In this document: positions 50,013-62,486 of the stretch, piece after piece
Layout: every line of letters starts with the position of its first letter
Numbering within the stretch: the first letter of the stretch is position 1
Assembly (NCBI GenBank): GCA_033980235.1
Contig: CM067079.1
Span: 24,980,658-25,044,657, forward strand
Source: Diadema setosum
Lineage: Eukaryota > Echinodermata > Echinoidea > Diadematoida > Diadematidae
DNA length: 64,000 nucleotides
Direction: 5' to 3'
Translations under genes and position numbers: made by a program
Notes under the pieces: model-generated
Seen by the model: the letters and a program-made list of their open reading frames with translations, nothing else
Databases searched by the model: none
What the model was told of the DNA's origin: nothing

Positions 50013-50043
<31 letters not shown>

Positions 50044-50120
50044 TAATAATGATAATAATAATGATGATAATAATAATGATAGTAATAATGATAATGATAA
50101 TAATAATAATAACAATAATA

Positions 50121-50163
<43 letters not shown>

Positions 50164-50178
50164 TAATAATAATGAGAA
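49886..50178. repeat. (AAT/GAT)n microsatellite
   Basis: About 290 bp of AATAATAATGATAATAATAA with two internal longer-period copies (AACGATAGTAATAATGATAA). Reads as poly-Ile/Met or poly-Leu; not coding. Confidence 0.95.
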
Positions 50179-53100
50179 TAATCTTAATATCAACAACATG
50201 GCATCTGCACAGACCTCTGACAAAAAACATGTATTTACATACATTTGCAAAGCTGGCTCATGACAAGCAAAGATTGAGTTAAGTTTCTCTCAAAAAATTG
50301 TGCCATTTCTGAAACAGAAACACCATCATAACATAATGCAGCCAGTTTTGTTTGTCTCCTCTAGTGTACAACATTATGAAGCCATGTTGCAAAAAATGAT
50401 GAAAAGCGATTGTTGGGCTGTAGATTCTCTGAGCCTCCTCTCTTGTAAATCATTTATTGAAAGCAGCATTTAAAAACAAAAATGAATTCATTTGAAAAAT
50501 ACAACAATTCTGACCACTTCTAAATAATCTTTCCATATGAAATCGATAACCACGAGGCAAACGTCTGCGGTCCCGGGAAAGGAGGCATTGCTTGTGCAGT
50601 TCACCTTGTAAGGAACTAAAGAGGCAATTATGACAACAGTTGTACGGAATGATGTCTCTTTATTAAAGAATGTCTGCAAATGATTCGAAATTCTTGTGAA
50701 ATTTCAGCACAACATTTAACAAAGAGTGGAGGGGGGAAAAAATGCCTTCAGACAGACGAAGTTTTAAACAAAAACCCCCTTCATGTCACATAAAGCATGA
50801 TTCTACATTTTAACTTACTGGCGATAGGTAATTTCCATTCTTGTATGATGTATCATGGTGCTTATATGCTTGCAAGAGTGATTTCTTGAAGATTTTGCGA
50901 ACACTCAACAAACATCAGAAAATAATCTGTGAGGTTTACTTTTTAACCCATCATCCATGGTATAAATTTCAGACGGGAAAACCCCATTACAACATTCTCG
51001 CTTAAAAAAGGTGACGCTTGTTAATGGGCTGAAATTCGTGGACCCGCTTGCCCATTTCTGTTTTTAGCTGGTACCAGTTTCAACGAGGTGAAATCAGTGG
51101 TTCCAGCAATGGCATTATGATGGGGTTTGCCTGTACCATCATCGTCAGATCACATGATAATTTCCTTCCTGGTGTCATACACAATTAGCAATGGTTGAAG
51201 TTTAAAAAAACATCAGTGACATAAATAATAAAAAAAAAACACTATGCTTTATCATGAAATCACGACACACAAACACACACATATAATATTCAAGTTGAGA
51301 TAAACACCATGCAATCATTTGAAGTCCAAGATTAAAATTATGTAACAAAAAGTTCTTCCTCTCTGATGCACAAAACTGACATCTTTGTCTGCTGATCACA
51401 AGTTATATTTTGTCAAATCTCTTCAAGGTTGCCAAGTTGGGAGAGCGCAGAAGGCCAATACTGGTAAAAAGACATGAAATAGAGTAACACAAAGGATGTT
51501 AAGGAGAGGAAGAGATGGACCGACGGTAAAAGAGAAAGCCCTGGAGGTAAATATTATGTGCCATCAAGGTAGAAAGCTGACAGACTTTATCGGGAGTCGG
51601 TCGAATCTGTGAAAAAATCTAAAGCCGACTCGACGCGTTTTGCAACCAACAGTAGCTCATTGCCATGGCAACAAGCACATGCTCTTACCCCCTCCCCCCC
51701 CCCCCCATCTAACTCATTTGCTGCACAACAGATTATTCTGTAAACTTGAATCCAGTTGAGATTTTATCCTTCACCATGATAAAAAGGCAAAATTTGAGCA
51801 AAACAGAGTGAACGTAAAAATCAAGTTCCTCGATGCTTACGCTCTAGACACACAATACACGAAATAAAAATGAAGATATCTTCTGTTTAAAAAGAGAAGA
51901 CAGAAATACAATCATTTGAAACAAAACTGCATGATTACTCTTCTTCTGCAGCATCAATATTGTATTTTCTCTTCATGCAATACATTTCAAAAAAAAAAAA
52001 AATTCATTGTGAATACACAAGCAATGGCATATCAATGTAAATTGTATATCTATTCTCTCTTTGTACAAGACAATTTGGAACACATACACGTATTTCATTC
52101 AATCACTTTCTGTACAGAAACAATTTCAATTTCATCTTCCCCCAGAAAATAGATAGTACTTCCACAGGTATCAAGACAGTATCTACTCCATTCGCTCGTG
52201 GGACAAGTTCTCTGACCTCACCCAGGGATGAGGGAATGAGAAGCTGAAGCGGCTCGCGGGTCGAGTCGGAACTTGGCTGGAATGGGGCACGACAGGGCAG
52301 TGCCGTTTGTCCTGAAAACTACCAGCACACAGGAGTGGACTTTCATCTTTGGTTTAATAAGAGTCTGCATCTGAATTGGCTATCCTTCAGGGTTTTCATT
52401 CTTGTCTACAAACACAAAGAAAAGCTCTGTGCTCCCCCTTCTAGCTTTGGTATGTTCCATCGCGCTTGGCTCAATGCAACCACCACACGCCCCCACTGTA
52501 TGCCGCAATGACCAATTTTCTACAAATCGATCACATCATCTATCTCCTCACGCTCAAAACTTTCACCCATTCACATATGCAGTCTTGCCTAAAACAATGC
52601 TGCACTGCTCGTGAGTAGTCACAGAATTACCTAATCTACTATGACGGGTGCACCATGTGAGCACTTTTTCGTGTGGACAGTTTCCACACCTGTATAAGAA
52701 TGAGGCCAGATACTTTTATGCAATGTATCAGCAGTTGATTGGCTGTGACTGACAAAGAACAGGCATTGGTAATCTTTACCAAACTAGTATATTATATTTT
52801 GAAAGTAAACGGTACCTGCATTTAATATAGAGAGTTACGCACTGAGACAATTTGTTCTGCAATAGTCCCACACATTCCAAATGATGCATAGCAGTGATGT
52901 AGAAGACCTCATTTATCCTTGTTTGCATGATTGATGAAAAAAAAAAAATCCCCCCCCCAGTCCCAGCAGATCCGGAAGTATGAAAAGAAGGCTAACAATG
53001 GCGCGCATGAGAAGGTACTCTGACAAGGAATATGATGTCCTTCTCAGCAAACTTTGGTTTTGACCTCTACATACATTGATATTTGTCTGCATACTGAAAG

Positions 53101-54388
53101 GAAGCATTCTTGAAGTCTAGACAATGAAGGAGTGAACAATCCAATCTGATGCTGTTCACACAAATTAATCGCTACCAGATTGTGAACTTGCAAATGACTC
53201 ACCATGGGTTGATATTACGATCTACTATGAGTTTCTGAGTCCTTAATTGCAGCAATGACACAGACTTGCAGCACGGGGTAAAGGCCTTACTTTTTCCTTT
53301 TTAAGTATGGTGCAATTGAGGGGTTGTGCACTATTGACACAATCTCACAACATACGTGCAACAGTAGAACAAACACTGGTATGAAACAATGTGAGAACTA
53401 TTCCCTAACACTATCCCCAAAAGACTACAAAATTGCTGAAAATCTAAAACAAGTACTAACAATGGCAATAATTTGTGTGGACGCACTTAAGACCTTTTCC
53501 CCTATCTTATTCTGTGATATTTCTTCAGCTGGGACTTACAGTCATATCAATGATTTTTGAAATCATACTTGCTCTGTGATTTTTCGCATACAGTCATTTC
53601 CATTCTGAAAGTTCTGATGCAGAAGTAATCCATCGCTTTAACTGCATCATATATTGAATCTACACGATGTTTTTTGAGGACTTGTAACAAGTTCACTCCA
53701 AAAGACTCTTTAACTTTGAACAATGCCGATGACCCCATAGTGTAAGATCCTCACTGCAAATATTCATTGTTGCTATGGCAACATGATCAAACTGAGAGAA
53801 AGTAATGACCTTGACCAATGAAAACTAGGTGCAGGCTACAGTAGGCCCAACAGTACTGTTGTCTTTGTACAAGCGTATGTGACTTCAAACACTTGCATTG
53901 TGATGCAGCTCAAGTTTTTTTTTGGGTGGTTGTTCGTCTGTTTTTTGGCAGTAAGACATCAATAATACATTTTGACACTTGAGCCAGATTCTGGGCGGAC
54001 AATTGAAAGGAGAAAAGTGCCACTAGAATACAGCTGGGAGTGTGGGCAACTGCCAGACACACCCAGACATGCTGTCACAGTTCACTAACTACATGGCTCA
54101 ACTGCACACAGCTGAAACCGACTTGGGGTGTTTGGTAGTTTCTGCTGACCACAGGCTGCCCAGTGCTGCAATGAATGGTAGACTTGAAGGGCTGGCTGGG
54201 ATGGATCCAGCAGAGGCGATAAGCTTTCAAACAGTTGGCTGGTTGGTGCATAAGGTGGGGAAGGCGAGGTGGAAGGGTAGGGAGTCAAGAGAAGAAGGAG
54301 GGGAGTGGATGGGGTAGGGAAAGGGTGAGGTGGGGTGGGGTGGGGTGGGGGAAGAGGGTGGGGTGGGGGAAGAGGGTGGGGCTTATCA

Positions 54389-57300
54389 TCATGACTGGTC
54401 TCCCGGTGGATTCTTAATCTCCTCCTGGATTATCTCCTCCACCTGCTGCTGAAGCTGGACGGGATTCTGAAGGACGGATGTCCGCGTGCTCACTTGCCTG
54501 ACGATGGTGTACACCACTGAAACAAAACAATATGGTTTTAGGAAACAAAAATACATTCCGTGAGAGATTGGCCTCTGGTTAAATATGTCTGCTTTATTTC
54601 CCTTGCTCCATTCTCTCTTTTCATACAATAATCCAATTCAAAGAAAAATTGACTGTCACAAATAACGGCAGCAATTTTTCAAGACCTCAAAGAATATCTG
54701 ATGCTCTTTCAACATGACTTGCACAGCATTTCAACATTGCCATTAATTTTACAATGTTTTCTAAAAAAATTTCAATTATCTCCTCCCGTTTATTGACTTT
54801 TATCTGAAGTTACCATCTACTTGAAGAAAAAATTTCAACCAGAAAGAAATGCAGTTATATGATAGCTTCAAACACATTATAAAAAGCAAGAAATTTTTCG
54901 GGCATGAAATATCCGCAAATTGCCACTGGCATTCAATGCATATAGTGCAGACAGGAACTTCAGAGTACATTTTAATTCCGTGAATCTTGGCTCACGCAAA
55001 ATTTGCAAAATTAAACCGAAAATGAGAATTTCTGGTTTTACAGTATCTGATTTTTTTTTTTTTTTTTTTTGGAGGGGGGGGGGGGGGGGTTACATCACTC
55101 TGACAGGATAAAGACAGAAGACCAAAATGACTGTTTGAAGAGGGAAACAATCACAGGTATTGGGTTCACTCACACTTTCTGAGGGGCTTGAGTCTACAGC
55201 TCTCTTCCACCCAGTCTACGACCTCCTCGTCAAAGTTAGCACCGGGATTCGTGCACACCGCGGCCACGTACGACTTGAAAAGCGGCCGGACCAGCATGCT
55301 GAACTGAAGTGGTGGAGGGGCTCAGGAAGACAGTGCAATCGCGATCACAAATACATTTACAGCACAATGACAGCTTAGAACGAAAGTCTCCCAATCATTA
55401 CTGAGGCACGTTTTATGATTTAGGATTCCAAACTTGAATGGAATTATTTGCCACAAGTTGGCAGGAACAAGATAAAAATTACCAATTATGATACCATCAT
55501 GTTTCAAATTAACAAGTAAATCTGTGTGCTGATTTTTAAATTCATTTTTATCGCTGTGCCCATTTATAACCCCCCCCCCCCCCCCCTTTTTCAAGATTTT
55601 CATTGAGGGAAAAAAATGTCTTGGCTATACACCAGAAAATATGGTAGTTGGTTTTTGTACCTCACAGACTTCACAGAACCAAACCCCTCATGCTGTACTC
55701 ACTTCTTGTACCCAACAAGGTAGTCTGTGTATAGACACAGACACAGACACAGACACAGCCACAGCCACAGCCACAGACACAGACACAGACACAGACACAG
55801 ACACAGACACAGGCACAGACACAGAGACAGAGACAGACACAGACATAAGCACACATGCACACAGTCACAAACACACACTACATACAGAAACACACCATAA
55901 ACACACACTACACACACAGACACAAACACACACACACAGACACAAGCACAAACTATACACAGACACACAAAATATACACACACTACACACACAGACACAA
56001 GCACACACACACAGACACAAGCACAAACTATACACAGACACACACTACACACAAGCACACAAAAATGAAGGATACAATCCAATATTTCCAATTTTCCCTC
56101 ATCTGCTGGCTGATGTAATCATTGCACATTTGTTGTAGCTGTCTCTCACTCTGAGAATTGACGGGTGCTCCCGTGTCTGGCAAACTGTCCTGGCAATCAC
56201 TGTGTACGATAAGGGGAGAGAAATGGTAACAGTCTCAAGTCAACAGCCTCTGCCCCAACATTTCATCATGAAGAGAATCAAAAACACAATACAAGTCAGA
56301 AGTCAATGTTCATATGTTTTACACTTGTTGCAAAATAAATAATATCATTTTTTGCCATAACAACTCAAATTCATGGATAAAACTGAAAATCAGAAGATAT
56401 TAAAAAAAAAAAATCCTCCTCAGAGACTACCTGGTTATAAAGACCAGCTGTGTACAAAGGCCACTCAGTTCCATTTTCACTCAGAACAGTTTATCTCTTC
56501 TTATATGTATAAACTAGCACCATACAGATTGATATTTCCATGTGTGTGTATGCATGTGTATGGGTGTGAATGCACTGATGTTAAAAGACACAACACAGAT
56601 ATGAATGCCTGGGACCATATTCCTCCATAAAAGGTATAAAAATTCATCATCTCAGAATTTTTGGTGGCAAACTTGCAGTGTTGAAAGCACTTCATTGCCA
56701 ATGTTGTAACTTGACTTGACCACAAGTCACTCTGAGTCTCCGTTACTAAGATATACATTTTTATTTCTTGTTCGAAGCAGTTCCCAAATTGTACAAGAGT
56801 TTCACGATCATACACTTACCATATTTCATCATTGAGGTTTTGAACTTCCTGCTTTGTGCTTTCAACCTCGTTCCTCAACGAATTTGTTTCTTCCTTTAGG
56901 TGAATGATGTATTCATGGGCTGGCAATAAAAGGATCAATGGAATAAAATGATTTCAAACTTCCAAGAAATGAATGAAATAAAGATAGGGGTTAATAAAGT
57001 ACTTATATCATTTACAAATGCATCTTCACCAACATATGACAGATCACAAAAACATGCAATTTAAATTTCACATCATTTCATAGTGGCACTGACAGACCTA
57101 ATGAAGATATTGTTTCCACTACTTAAGGTGAAAATATGTAGGAAACATAACTTTAGAATTGGTTTCCCCTTTCAAATAATGTAACTTTTCTGACTAAAAT
57201 TTGAAATACGACAACCAACCAAATATACAAAAAAAAAAAACAATTTTCTTTTTCTTTAGGGGTGTAGATTGCCAAACTCAAGACACAATTTCAGTTCAAA

Positions 57301-60300
57301 AAATCCTTCACTGATGTTACATTATTTTGTTATTTGTGCAACTAAAAACAGTTGGCACAAAATAAAAAATAAATAAATAAATAAATAAAAGTAGCGCCCA
57401 CCGTGACTCAACATTGTCATGACAAGTTTTCTCCTTTACCCAGTGGATACAGCACTCGTGTGACCTAGCCTTGAATTATTTCTGTACATTTCTGTTTACC
57501 CATCACTGGGCTGAACACATCTGGTTGGTACTTTCTTCTGTTTCCATGGCAACCCGCATCTCACCTTTCTGCAGCATCATGGCCGTGCTCACTTTGGAGG
57601 AGCCGTCTCCCACCGGCGTCATGCCGGGAATCATGCCTTGGAGCTCGTCGAGGCCCGACTGTATGTGGAACCGCCGCTTGTGCTCAGAGTGAAGGTGTTT
57701 CAGTCTCCTCCGCGCGTCCTACGTCATAAAAAAAGAAGAAAAAAAATTGCTTCAAATGGTCAGACGACTCGCGTAACGCCACCTTAATAAAAAATAGACT
57801 GCTTTTTCCATCTACACACCATCCCATAATGGTCAGTTGACCTCCTAAACGGTCATCTCAGAATGGTCAGTTTATCAACAAAACACTGTCTTAACACAGT
57901 TTGCTTTCCATTTACAGTCATGGCATCTCAGTGGTTAGTTGATTGGCTAAATGGTCTTCCAAGAATAGTCAGCTTACCAACTAGACACTACATCTTAATA
58001 AATAGTTAACATCTGCTCTCATATCACCTTCTCTCTGACAGTAAAAGTGGGGTAATACATTTGTTTTTGTTGATGTTTCGTTGTTGGGTTTCCGTCACTG
58101 TTGTTGTTGGGTTTTTGTTGGTTGTTTAGTTTGTTTTTTACTTTTGTGTTTCTTTTGACAGATCACGACACAGCGTTGTTGTTGTTGTTCATTTTCCACC
58201 TGTGAAGATGGCTGGATAGCCCATATTCAGTTACACTAAGCTGGTCTTCCATGGGGTCCAGTTGGATGTGGGATGGGACCACTTCACCGGGTTAGACACC
58301 CTGCTCTTTGCGATGAATGAATGAAGCGGGATCTTTTACGTGCATGAGCTGTGACTCTCTCATACACGGGACCTCCATTTTATGTCCTATCCGAGGGACA
58401 GAGTGTTTTGCCTCTTGCTAGAGGGGATGGTATGTTTACACACAACATTGCTCAGTCCAGACTCGGATTCGAACCCGGGCAGTGTGATCGTGAGGCAGAC
58501 GCGCTACCGACTGAGCCAACTCACCGCGTATTGAGTTATTGGTATCAAGTAGAGCCTGATCTTCTCTACATTATGGAAGCAATTTTAAATCATTTTCATT
58601 TTCAGGAAAATATTAAAAATCAAAACCACAGGGTGCTATTTTACCCTATACTTGCAACAATGCTTATAAATCTACCCATTTCTGATTAAATATCAAATAA
58701 ACCTTCTTTTTCTTTCATGAAAATTGACTGTTTCGTTTTTATTTACGCTCAAAATCTAAGAACGCTATGGCGCCCTTCTGGTTCTCAGCTTTAACACTTT
58801 ATGACATTCTGGCACATTACCAGACTTGCTCGGTGGTAATGGCACTCCACAACTCACTCACCTTCTCTTTCGTGTTGGAATCTGGCGTCTTCTGCCTCTT
58901 TGGTCTCGGAGTGTGGAACTGCAAGCATGAAAGGAAGGACAGAAATAATAGAGAGATGGGATAAAACAAAAATCAGAGATGCTCACACACAAAGACAGAT
59001 GAAAATGACGGGGGAATGAACAGGTGTCAAGCATAATGAATGAATGTCAGAAAAGAACAAGACACTCAGCAAGTGAACACCTCTACTGCCAAACTGTATA
59101 CACGATGACAATGCTGAGAAGATAAAGACAATGTGTAATGGGCAGTACAAAAAAATGGAGCAATGAAATTTCCAATCTCAAGGGAACTTGTCGGGCATGT
59201 AAAATGTCTGTTTGACTGTCATTCCCCTGGACTTTGAATCATATTCTCTTACGATATTTGCCATGTTTGAAGAACCAGTGATGACATTGAGGTTACAACA
59301 ATTGTGGATGATGGCTAGCATCAATACATTACGACCAGATATATATAATACGCTGATCACCACGGGATAAATGACCTACTGCAGCATTCCGGGATCACAA
59401 AACCAAACATTATCAAAAGTCTTGTAGCAAAAACAATAACACAATGTCACTTACAAACGGTTGCAACCGAAACGCCATATCAACCGAGTTTTCAGAGTTG
59501 AAGGGGACGGTAAAGTTCAAATTTCCTTCAGCCTTTCCATTACTTCTTAATCAGCCGGATAGATCCTGCGAACAACCTTCCACAGCTAAAGTTACCTTTT
59601 TTATCAGTTTATCAAGAAGCTACATCTGCATGACTTCAGCACAGCAAGAACAGATAGGACTTTCAACAAAGGGGGGGGGGGGGGTCATCTGGTCTGAAAC
59701 AATGCTCGCAAGATAGGAGGCCTTTAGTTTTTATGCTTGATATACGCCAAGAGAAGAGGGTCATACACCTTTCACTGCACAAAGGTTGTGGTTTGACTGT
59801 TGCATGACCTGAATGAGGACAGTGCGAGATAAACCAGGATAATGATGAAAACATCGTCATAGACACTGTCAAACTTTAGGGGAAATGAAGTTTCAGAATG
59901 ACAAAAAAAAACAAACAAAACAAAAACAACATATCTTCCCCAAAACACTCTATAAAACACTTCTCCACACCAGACCAAGTTTGATGTCCTCCACAACAGA
60001 TAAAATTCTTTCCTTTCCAACATTCATTGTAACTCGTCCGCAGAACCTTGGGACCAATCTCTCGTGGAAAGTCTGCGTGCGTGTGTCCGGACAGATAAGT
60101 GGCTTCAAAGCGAGCCGCGGAGGGAAACCCACTCAGCGCAGACTTCCTGGCACTAATTTAATCTCATTTCCCTCCAAAACAAGACACAAACAGAATCATT
60201 CACACCCATGTCTCTCACTCCAGGTGACTCTCAGACTTGCCAGGGCCCGGACATCGAACTATCTCTCGCAATTCATCCACTCGAGAGAGAGAGAAAAAAA

Positions 60301-62486
60301 CGCTGGACCTTGGCCTGACAGAGAGAGGAAGCAATACATCCACCTGAGGGAAGACAGCGCGAGCCATAAACAAGACCAGCTGTCCGGTCATGTCACAACC
60401 CATGCATTTCTGCGTAGCCAGCACCAACAGATTGTCACGAGGTCGGCACAGGAAGAGTTAATGGGACGATAACACGTGTCCCGGACTCGGCAAATCTGGT
60501 AGGGACCGACGGTCAGCATGGACATAACATCGAGAGAGAGAGAGAGAGGAAGGAATCAGTCAAGCCAGACCGCATAGACATGTTCCTTGTGATGACCTAC
60601 ATGTGAACTTATGAACCTGCGCATACCTCGAGGCTCTAAGATGGCACTCAGGATGCACTCACAGAATAGTTTTCAAACTTTGGTGTGGTGAAGAAAAAAA
60701 CACAGTCCCCTTCCCCTGAAGGGAAAAGAACCATGTTTGTTCAAAACCACACTGGAGTTGTTGATTGTCTGTTTTTGTTGTTGGGTTGTTAGTTTGTTTG
60801 TTGTTGGTTTGTTTGTTTTTTTTTTTTTGGGGGGGGCTTTTTGCTTTATGGCTCACACTATCTTCTCTTCCCTCATGTGAGACTATGATAAAAGTTAGGT
60901 CTGTTTAATTTGCAATGGCATACACCATCACTGAAACACTGCCATCGTACCAGGATGTATATTCTTAGGAGAAATTTGCCTCACATGGTGCTCAAAATTC
61001 ATGACTCTTTTTCTCACCTCATATTCTCGGATGCTCGTCGGTGTTTCCGGGAAATCAATCTGGCTTCCAGGAGATGACGCTGCACCTGGTTTGCAAATTT
61101 TTCAGGGGGAAAATGCGGCAGTGGGAGGATGGACACAAAAAAAGAAAAAAAGAGGAGGTAGGGGAAGAGGAAAGCAGACAAAAAAGATGTTATTGAATCA
61201 TGTCACATCCTAACGATACAGAAACTCCCAAAACTCGGTGGATGCAAGTAAGGATTACACAAATTTTTAAGAGATGTTGCTTTTCACACTAGCTAGATTC
61301 CCGATCGATGAAAGAGGAGAGGAGAGAGTGTAAAAGCATTGGAAGGTTATTCTGATTGGTGCGGTGTAGTATGGAGTAAGTTAAGGGTGGGGATCATTCC
61401 CTTTAAGTCGGTGTTTCAGTGTCTACTACATATGTCATTCCTTACAGAAAGGAGAAGAAGATTTATACGTGAATGAAAATTTATCAAACAAGATCAAATC
61501 ATGAGTGTTCAAAAGAAAAGCTGCTTTCAGATTCCTAAAAGACAAATCAAAGAAGGGCTTTAAAGTTTGTTTTTTTACTTCCTGTTGGATGCAAAGAGAT
61601 ATTTGGTTAGTCAAATTTACACCTGCAAAATGGAACATTAGACTGGTGACAACACAACAGATTATTGTACAAGCACAGCAAACTAAAATCATAATGGTGG
61701 GAGAGCCTTGTACAACGTGTCCACGTCATGCTTTGAATATCCCTGTAAGTGTGTGGGATAGTTGATGTTGTTTGAAAGAAAAAGATTAAATATCAGTGCT
61801 AAGGGTCACAATTTGCGCAAATGCTACAGACATCCCTGGCACTTTTTGCTGGATGCAGTGTGATATGAAAGGATCAGCAAATCAAAATGATTGAGATGGT
61901 GCATTTTTATTTTTATGTCTTTGAATCTCTTAATCTAAAAGTGACCAAAACATTCCACATTTAACTGTAGGAGGCGTGTTGGCATAAAATCCTGAGTGAT
62001 GCATGGCTTAGGATCAAGATCTCCCACCATAAAATGATGATTTCTTTTTTCTGTGTTTGAAAACAAGTGAGCACCACGGCGTCGACACTACGCCGCAGCT
62101 ATACTTGCCGCATTGCGAACGTATCATATTGAACTTAAGATCTCTTTAATTAAGCGAGGGTGGACGGGGGTATTCGGAAGGGGTTTTGGCGGAGTGGAAA
62201 ACCCCTCCTCCCCTGCGGTGGGCTCGAGCGACGCAGTGAGAACGCGAGCTGGCGAGTCCAACTTTAACCTGTGCCTTGCTCCGTGGGCGTGACCTTCCTC
62301 TCGCAAATTCGCCCCCTGACCACGGCAGCGGTGCAAAAAGGGGGGACGAGGGGGCACCGTCTCTTTTTTTTTTCTCTCGTTTTTTTACTCACTAGATGCC
62401 GTTGAGGCCTGGCAGGATGACGGTACTGATATCGTCAGGTCACGATCGGCCGTGGGACTACGCAAGCCAAGGTCTTTCGCATCAGA
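54389..62486 (-). CDS. MLXIP: Mondo/ChREBP family bHLH-Zip transcription factor, C-terminal part; 5' end beyond window
   Basis: Mondo proteins (vertebrate MLXIP/MondoA and MLXIPL/ChREBP) dimerise with MLX and bind carbohydrate response elements. Exons in transcription order: 62486-62393, 61079-61018, 58918-58862, 57718-57565, 56919-56820, 56199-56076, 55303-55174, 54516-54389. All phases agree, giving 282 visible residues plus stop. The basic region HLHSEHKRRF (local residues 79-88) carries the His/Glu/Arg residues used to read E-boxes. The second helix follows (SSKVSTAMMLQKAHEYIIHL), then a leucine zipper, then the cytoplasmic-localisation/dimerisation tail with NWKYWI and LVRPLFKSY, matching human NWKFWV and LIRPLFESF. 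The N-terminal glucose-sensing module is not in the window. An invertebrate usually has one Mondo gene, so assignment to MLXIP versus MLXIPL is not meaningful. The first two exons are Ser/Pro-rich, less conserved, and called from splice sites and phase. Confidence 0.9.
54887..55046 (-). mobile_element. TACTGTAAAACC-family MITE, reverse copy
   Basis: Reverse complement begins TACTGTAAAACCAGAAATTC and contains GAATGCCAGTGGCAATTT. In the last intron of the Mondo gene. Confidence 0.75.
55304..56075 (-). other. Probable U12-type GT-AG intron in the Mondo gene
   Basis: In transcript orientation the donor after NWKYWI reads GTATCCTTCA, which matches the U12 GT-AG donor consensus GTATCCTT. The acceptor is CAG before TTCAGCATG. 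A TTCCTGAGC sequence about 18 nt before the acceptor is a weaker match to the U12 branch consensus. The intron is in phase 0. Donor match strong, branch match moderate. Confidence 0.6.
55731..56060. repeat. (ACAGAC)n and CA-rich satellite
   Basis: CACAGACACAGACACAGCCA units (55735-55840) pass into a CA-rich tract with an approximately 60-bp higher-order repeat (ACACAAGCACAAACTATACA, twice). It ends about 16 nt past the U12-like donor of the Mondo intron. Confidence 0.9.
58176..58528 (-). mobile_element. tRNA-derived SINE
   Basis: Reverse complement starts with a tRNA-like head: A box TGGCTCAGTCGG (58507-58518) and B box GGGTTCGAATCC (58465-58476). A body of about 250 bp follows, with the segment ATGCACGTAAAAGATCCC, and an (AAC)n tail at 58176-58190. 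It lies in the Mondo intron between 57719 and 58861, in gene sense. It is not a functional tRNA: the head lacks a matching 3' acceptor stem and runs into SINE body. Confidence 0.85.

Larger units (their letters stand above)
36953..54388. other. 17-kb gene-poor interval
   Basis: It should begin with the CUL4 3' UTR (plus strand) and end with the Mondo 3' UTR (minus strand). An AATAAA lies at 39882-39887, but nearer signals for CUL4 are not obvious. The elements listed separately account for most recognisable structure. The stretches 37.0-38.4, 39.6-41.0, 44.5-46.1 and 50.3-54.3 kb show no gene or repeat I can name. The last of these is relatively repeat-poor and may be a long Mondo 3' UTR. Confidence 0.5.

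Noticed and set aside
49818..50282. 154-codon Ile-rich frame resembling a membrane protein
   Set aside because: Translation of an AAT/GAT microsatellite, open in several frames on both strands.
50488..50679. Minus-strand frame with LVPYKVNCTSNASFPG
   Set aside because: Looks protein-like, but there are no splice sites or family match. It may be Mondo 3' UTR.
52160..52400. GC-richer patch with an exon-like minus-strand segment (RTNGTALSCPIPAKF)
   Set aside because: A GTGAGG donor and a TTTTCAG acceptor can be drawn, but no family is recognised and neighbouring exons are absent. Weaker than the 41685 candidate.
55641..56138. 165-codon Thr/Asp/His repeat protein
   Set aside because: Translation of the ACAGAC satellite. 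It overlaps the real Mondo exon at 56076-56199 on the other strand.
58465..58528. tRNA gene on the minus strand
   Set aside because: A and B boxes are good, but there is no matching acceptor stem and it continues into a SINE body with an (AAC)n tail.
59885..60472. 195-codon plus-strand open frame
   Set aside because: Low-complexity start, no domain, and it lies inside a Mondo intron with no codon bias visible.
62124..62357. GC-rich minus-strand open frame of 77 codons
   Set aside because: No recognisable domain, no clear acceptor or donor, and composition alone is weak evidence. Left unexplained.
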